NCBI RefSeq assembly: GCF_016097555.1
Contig: NC_054707.1
Coordinates: forward strand, 51,201,683 to 51,265,682
Reading direction: 5' to 3'
Origin: Gigantopelta aegis
Taxonomy: Eukaryota; Mollusca; Gastropoda; Neomphalida; Peltospiridae
DNA length: 64,000 nt
Positions 59,861-64,000 of the stretch are shown in pieces. The notes beneath the pieces are model-generated. The model was not told the DNA's origin and made no database searches. It was given only the letters and a program-made list of their open reading frames with translations. Within the stretch, counting starts at the first letter, position 1; every line of letters starts with the position of its first letter. A program made the translations under genes and the position numbers.

Positions 59861-60477
59861 CAATTCCGTCCAGAGACGTAGTTTGAGTTTGAGTGGTTTA
59901 TTGTCAATAACACGGTTAACGTCTTGATACTGCGTGACAGTCGTCTGGTGGCAGTCAGTATTGCAGTTTACTATTTATGTGTTCCCTTATTTCTCTCCAT
60001 CATAAAACCACATTGTACAATTTTGCAACAAAAAGTAAATAATTACTGCCAACGAAAATGCAATGCTGCAATCGTCATACATCATAATTATAACGAAAGC
60101 CTCCCCTCCCCTCACACCCGTCCCCATTTACCGAGTACAGCTCGTAAACAAAACGACCTGAGAAAGAAGACAGCGAAAAAGTAATTAAAAGGAACAACTG
60201 GATAATTAAGGATTCAAACTGAAATTCGCCGCGGTTGCCCTCAATTACAGGGCGGATGTCGACAGGAAACTCTATGGCCTGTCAATTAATTTTTGGTCTG
60301 CGTACTTTCGACCCCCAGTTGGAATATGGTGTAGTGTGCTGTAGTGTAGTATGGTGTGGTGTGTTGACCTTTTATCCAACTACATGTAAGGTTTAATCGC
60401 ACTTTGATCTGATGAACTTCTGTCACCTGTCATTAGCACAGTTTCGTGGGTTAGTATCTATAATATAATGTAATATA
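59861..60477. other. Intergenic, nothing recognised
   Basis: The frame at 59924-60184 has no known domain. A GTGTAGTGTGCTGTAGTG repeat lies near 60332-60362. Confidence 0.4.
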
Positions 60478-60657
60478 TAATATCATATAATATCACATCA
60501 CATCACATCACATCACATCATATATCATATCATATCATATCATATCATATCATATCATATCATATCATATCATATCATATCATATCATATCACATCATAT
60601 ATATATATGATGTGATATAATATAATATAATATAATATAATATAATATAATATAATA
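60466..60657. repeat. Pentanucleotide satellites (CATCA/CATAT, then TATAA)
   Basis: Successive blocks of CATCA, CATAT and, after a short junction, TATAA pentamers spanning about 190 bp. Confidence 0.96.
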
Positions 60658-60669
60658 CGCAAGGCCTTT

Positions 60670-61066
60670 TTAAAGGGACATTCCTGAGTTTGCTGCAATT
60701 TTTAAGATGTTATCGACTAATAGAGAGATTTTAACGATTGGAATGACATATCAAATATATTTTTCAGCATAAAATATTAGTGGCTGTATATTAAACGTAT
60801 TTCTGATCGTTTTAAAAAAAAAAAAATCTTTTTTTTTTCTTTTTTTGTTTTTGTTTTTGTTTTCTTTTGTTTTACGTATGAAATTATTTGAAAACAAAAT
60901 CCAGTTTGGGCTTCTTACAAATATTAAGACGACCAGAAACGCATTGAATATACAAACACTGATGGTCTAAACAAGAAAATATATTTAATATGTAAGTTTA
61001 ATCGTAGAACTATTTTATTAGTCGGAAACATCTTACAATGCAGTAAACTCAGAAATGTCCCTTTAA
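60670..61066. mobile_element. Palindromic MITE, AAAGGGACATTCC family, copy 5
   Basis: Complete copy TTTAAAGGGACATTCCTGAG ... CAGAAATGTCCCTTTAA with a T-rich insertion near 60820-60870. Confidence 0.9.
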
Positions 61067-61425
61067 CACTTTCCAATCCTTCTGACCATTTATCCTCTTT
61101 TGATCTGCACTGCCGACAGCCTTCTTTGTACTTTCTCGATGCCACACCTCGCAAGGATCTCGACTACCTTACACACATCGTGCTAAATATTGCTTACAAA
61201 GTTAATTATATAAATAAAACCACCATGGTCGCGGCCATCTTTGACTTTACACAGAAGTAGCTACAGTCGTGGCTAATGAGGAACGCCTATTTACACGGCG
61301 GTCGTAATGTTTAGGGAAAGCCGAATGTAAGGCCATCACACCCCATGGGTTATATCTAGTGAACGAACTAATACTCGGTTGCCACGCGGTGCACTTTCAT
61401 GCATCATACATCTTCCCGTGTACAA
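61067..61425. other. Intergenic, nothing recognised
   Basis: No gene or repeat was supported in this interval. Confidence 0.4.
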
Positions 61426-61429
61426 GTAA

Positions 61430-61825
61430 TTTAGCTCAGTCAGTTGGATGCTTTCCTGAGGTGCTTGCGTCGCAGAATCCATTCAACTGATTGTTTTTTT
61501 TTCGTTACAACCAGTGCACCACAACTGGTCAAAGGCCGTGGTATGTGATTTCCTTTCTATGGGAAAGTTCATATAAAAGATCCCTTGCTGCTAATGGAAA
61601 CATGCAGCGGGTTTCCTCTGACTACGACTGATATATCAAAGACTGTGGTATGTACTATTCTGTCTGTGGGATGGTGCATATAAAAGATCCCTTGCTGCTA
61701 ATGGAAAAATATATTGGGTTTCCTCTCTAAGACTATATGTGAAAATGACCAAATGTTTGACATCCAATAGCCGATGATTAATTAATCAATGTGCTCTAGC
61801 GGTGTCGTTAAACAAAACACATTTT
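61430..61825 (+). mobile_element. tRNA-derived SINE, head B, body duplicated, tail B
   Basis: The head AATTTAGCTCAGTCAGTTGG is followed by two consecutive copies of the body: AAAGGCCGTGGTATGTG to AAAAGATCCCTTGCTGC, then AAAGACTGTGGTATGTAC to the same. The tail is TTTGACATCCAATAGCCGAT and GGTGTCGTTAAACAAAAC. Confidence 0.88.
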
Positions 61826-62104
61826 AACTTATACAAGTATAGCAAAAAACACATGCCACCTTTGATATACTGGTCATGGGGAATTGGTTGGATCAGGAAA
61901 TACCTCCGTAGATTTAACACTGACGTTGTACATCTGAGCCATGTCTCAAGCGATCTTCACCTGGATGATATCTGCTTTGATGTGTCTAATATTGTGTTGT
62001 TTCGATAAAATAATACTATATTGCCGGGATTCGAACCTGCTGCCGTTTGACTGTTCGTGACGGTACGGTAACCGCACGTCCAAAACGAACGAACATAAAT
62101 ATGA
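61826..62104. other. Nothing firm; tRNA-like B box
   Basis: The complement of 62028-62045 contains GGTTCGAATCCC. No tRNA acceptor, D or anticodon arm could be folded around it, so it is not called a tRNA gene. Confidence 0.4.
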
Positions 62105-64000
62105 ATGTTCACTGATTAAAATACGCCTGCTTAAAATACATCTGTACTGCTAAACCATTGAAAATATGTCCACTATCTTTCATTAAAATACATCTGTACT
62201 GCTAAACCATTGAAATCTGCCCACTACCTGTCATTAAAATACAGCTGTACTGCTAAACCATTGGAAATCTGCCCACTACCTTTCATTAAAATACATCTGT
62301 ACTGCTAAACCATTGAAAATCTGCCCACTACCTTTCATTAAAACACACCTGCACTGCTAAACCGTTGAATATATGCCACCTACCTGTCATTAAAATACAT
62401 CTGTACTGCTAAACCATTGAAAATATGCCCACTACCAGTCATTAAAATACATCTGTACTGCTAAACCATTGAAAATATGCCCACTACCTTTCATTAAAAT
62501 ACATCTGTACTGCTAAACCATTGAAAATCTGCCCACTACGTGTCATTAAAATACACCTGTACGGCTAAACCATTGAAAATCGGCCCACTACCTTTCATTA
62601 AAATACACCTGTACTGCTAAACCATTGGAAATCTGTTCACTACCTGTCATTAAAATACATCTATACTGCTAAACCATTGAAAATCTGCCCACTACCTTTC
62701 ATTAAAATACAGCTGTACTAGTAAACCATTGAAAATCTGCCCACTACCTTTCATTAAAATACAGCTGTACTGGTAAACCATTGAAAATCTGCCCACTACC
62801 TTTCATTAAAATACACCTGTACTGGTAAACCATTGAAAATCTGCCCACTACTTGTCATTAAAATACACATGTACTGCTAAACCATTGGAAATCTGCCCAC
62901 TACCTTTCATTAAAATACATCTGTACTGCTAAACCATTGAAAATCGGCCTACTACCTGTCATTAAAATACATCTGTACTGCTAAACCATTGAAAATCTGT
63001 AGACTATCTGTCATTAAAATACGTCTGTACTGCTAAACCATTGGAAATCTGCCCACTACCCGTCATTAAACACCTACACCATTGGAAATCTGTACTGCTA
63101 AACCATTGGAAATCTGCCCACTACCTTTCATTAAAATACATCTGTACTGCTAAACCATTGAAAATCTGCCCACTACCTTTCACTAAAACACACCTGCACT
63201 GCTAAACCGTTGAATATATGCCACCTACCTGTCATTAAAATACATCTGTACTGCTAAACCATTGAAAATATGCCCACTACCAGTCATTAAAATACATCTG
63301 TACTGCTAAACCATTGAAAATATGCCCACTACCTTTCATTAAAATACATCTGTACTGCTAAACCATTGAAAATCTGCCCACTACGTGTCATTAAAATACA
63401 CCTGTACGGCTAAACCATTGAAAATCGGCCCACTACCTTTCATTAAAATACACCTGTACTGCTAAACCATTGGAAATCTGTTCACTACCTGTCATTAAAA
63501 TACATCTATACTGCTAAACCATTGAAAATCTGCCCACTACCTTTCATTAAAATACAGCTGTACTAGTAAACCATTGAAAATCTGCCCACTACCTTTCATT
63601 AAAATACAGCTGTACTGGTAAACCATTGAAAATCTGCCCACTACCTTTCATTAAAATACACCTGTACTGGTAAACCATTGAAAATCTGCCCACTACTTGT
63701 CATTAAAATACACATGTACTGCTAAACCATTGGAAATCTGCGCACTACCTTTCATTAAAATACATCTGTACTGCTAAACCATTGAAAATCGGCCTACTAC
63801 CTGTCATTAAAATACATCTGTACTGCTAAACCATTGAAAATCTGTAGACTATCTGTCATTAAAATACGTCTGTACTGCTAAACCATGGAAAATCTGCCCA
63901 CTACCCGTCATTAAATACACCTGTACTGCTAAACCATTGGAAATCTGCCCACTACCTTTCATTAAAATACAGCTGTACTGCTAAACCATTGAAAATCTGC
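62105..64000 (+). repeat. 52-bp satellite with 845-bp higher-order period
   Basis: About 36 tandem units of CATTAAAATACATCTGTACT-GCTAAACCATTGAAAATC-TGCCCACTACCT run to the window end. Variant units recur in the same order 845 bp apart: the AAACACACCTGCACTGC variant at 62341 and 63186, the CTGTACTAGTAAACC variant and the CTGTAGACTATCTG variant likewise. An irregular short unit at 63064-63110 marks the boundary. Confidence 0.96.

Noticed and set aside
62028..62095. tRNA gene on the minus strand
   Set aside because: Only a T-arm-like GGTTCGAATCCC is present; the remaining arms do not fold.
62105..64000. CRISPR-like array
   Set aside because: Monomers are contiguous and alike over their whole length, with no unique spacers, and the context is eukaryotic.

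Overview
The window is eukaryotic, AT-rich and densely repetitive. It has long introns, GT-AG splice sites, dinucleotide microsatellites and many nested transposons. Modular tRNA-derived SINEs, APE-type LINEs with a C-terminal RNase H, and an apple/PAN plus C-type lectin gene point to a lophotrochozoan, most likely a marine mollusc. That assignment is inference; no species-diagnostic gene is present.

One apparently intact host gene is supported: a secreted PAN/apple + C-type lectin protein (+ strand, 1679-15024). It has three exons whose phases agree and which give a 243-residue product. Its 11.4 kb first intron holds a broken Tc1 transposon, a LINE, several MITEs, two SINEs and a large 54-bp tandem array. 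The array unit includes the intron 1 acceptor and the first ~20 bases of exon 2. No other intact host gene is recognised; 44.7-48.4 kb is the largest stretch with little repeat content and holds only a weak candidate first exon.

15-26 kb: solo LTR (minus), Tc1 remnant, SINEs, a 5'-truncated LINE with RT and RNase H, a SINE split by a second solo LTR, and a second LINE fragment. 27-31 kb: a nest of Tc1 remnant > PIF/Harbinger element > MITE and SINE, then a truncated Harbinger copy with a MADF (Myb-like) exon, and palindromic MITEs. 31-33 kb: a minisatellite and SINEs.

34.1-41.2 kb: an internally deleted LINE is interrupted by a 5.15 kb element (34527-39677). The element has ~0.75 kb inverted termini and a perfect 10-bp target duplication, and it carries a decayed multi-exon RecQ-like helicase. 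This is the most interesting object in the window. A second uncommon element (52774-57103, 4.3 kb) sits inside another dispersed repeat. Its termini are arrays of a CCCATTTTGTAATAA-type motif, its target duplication is about 8 bp, and it carries an unrecognised decayed ORF with an F-box-like stretch.

57-64 kb: SINEs, a retroelement fragment, a solo terminus of the second element, pentanucleotide repeats, a MITE, and from 62.1 kb to the window end a 52-bp satellite with an 845-bp higher-order period. SINE 3' tails match the 3' ends of LINE families present in the same window, which suggests which LINEs mobilise them. Relative ages can be read from the nesting because several target-site duplications are intact.
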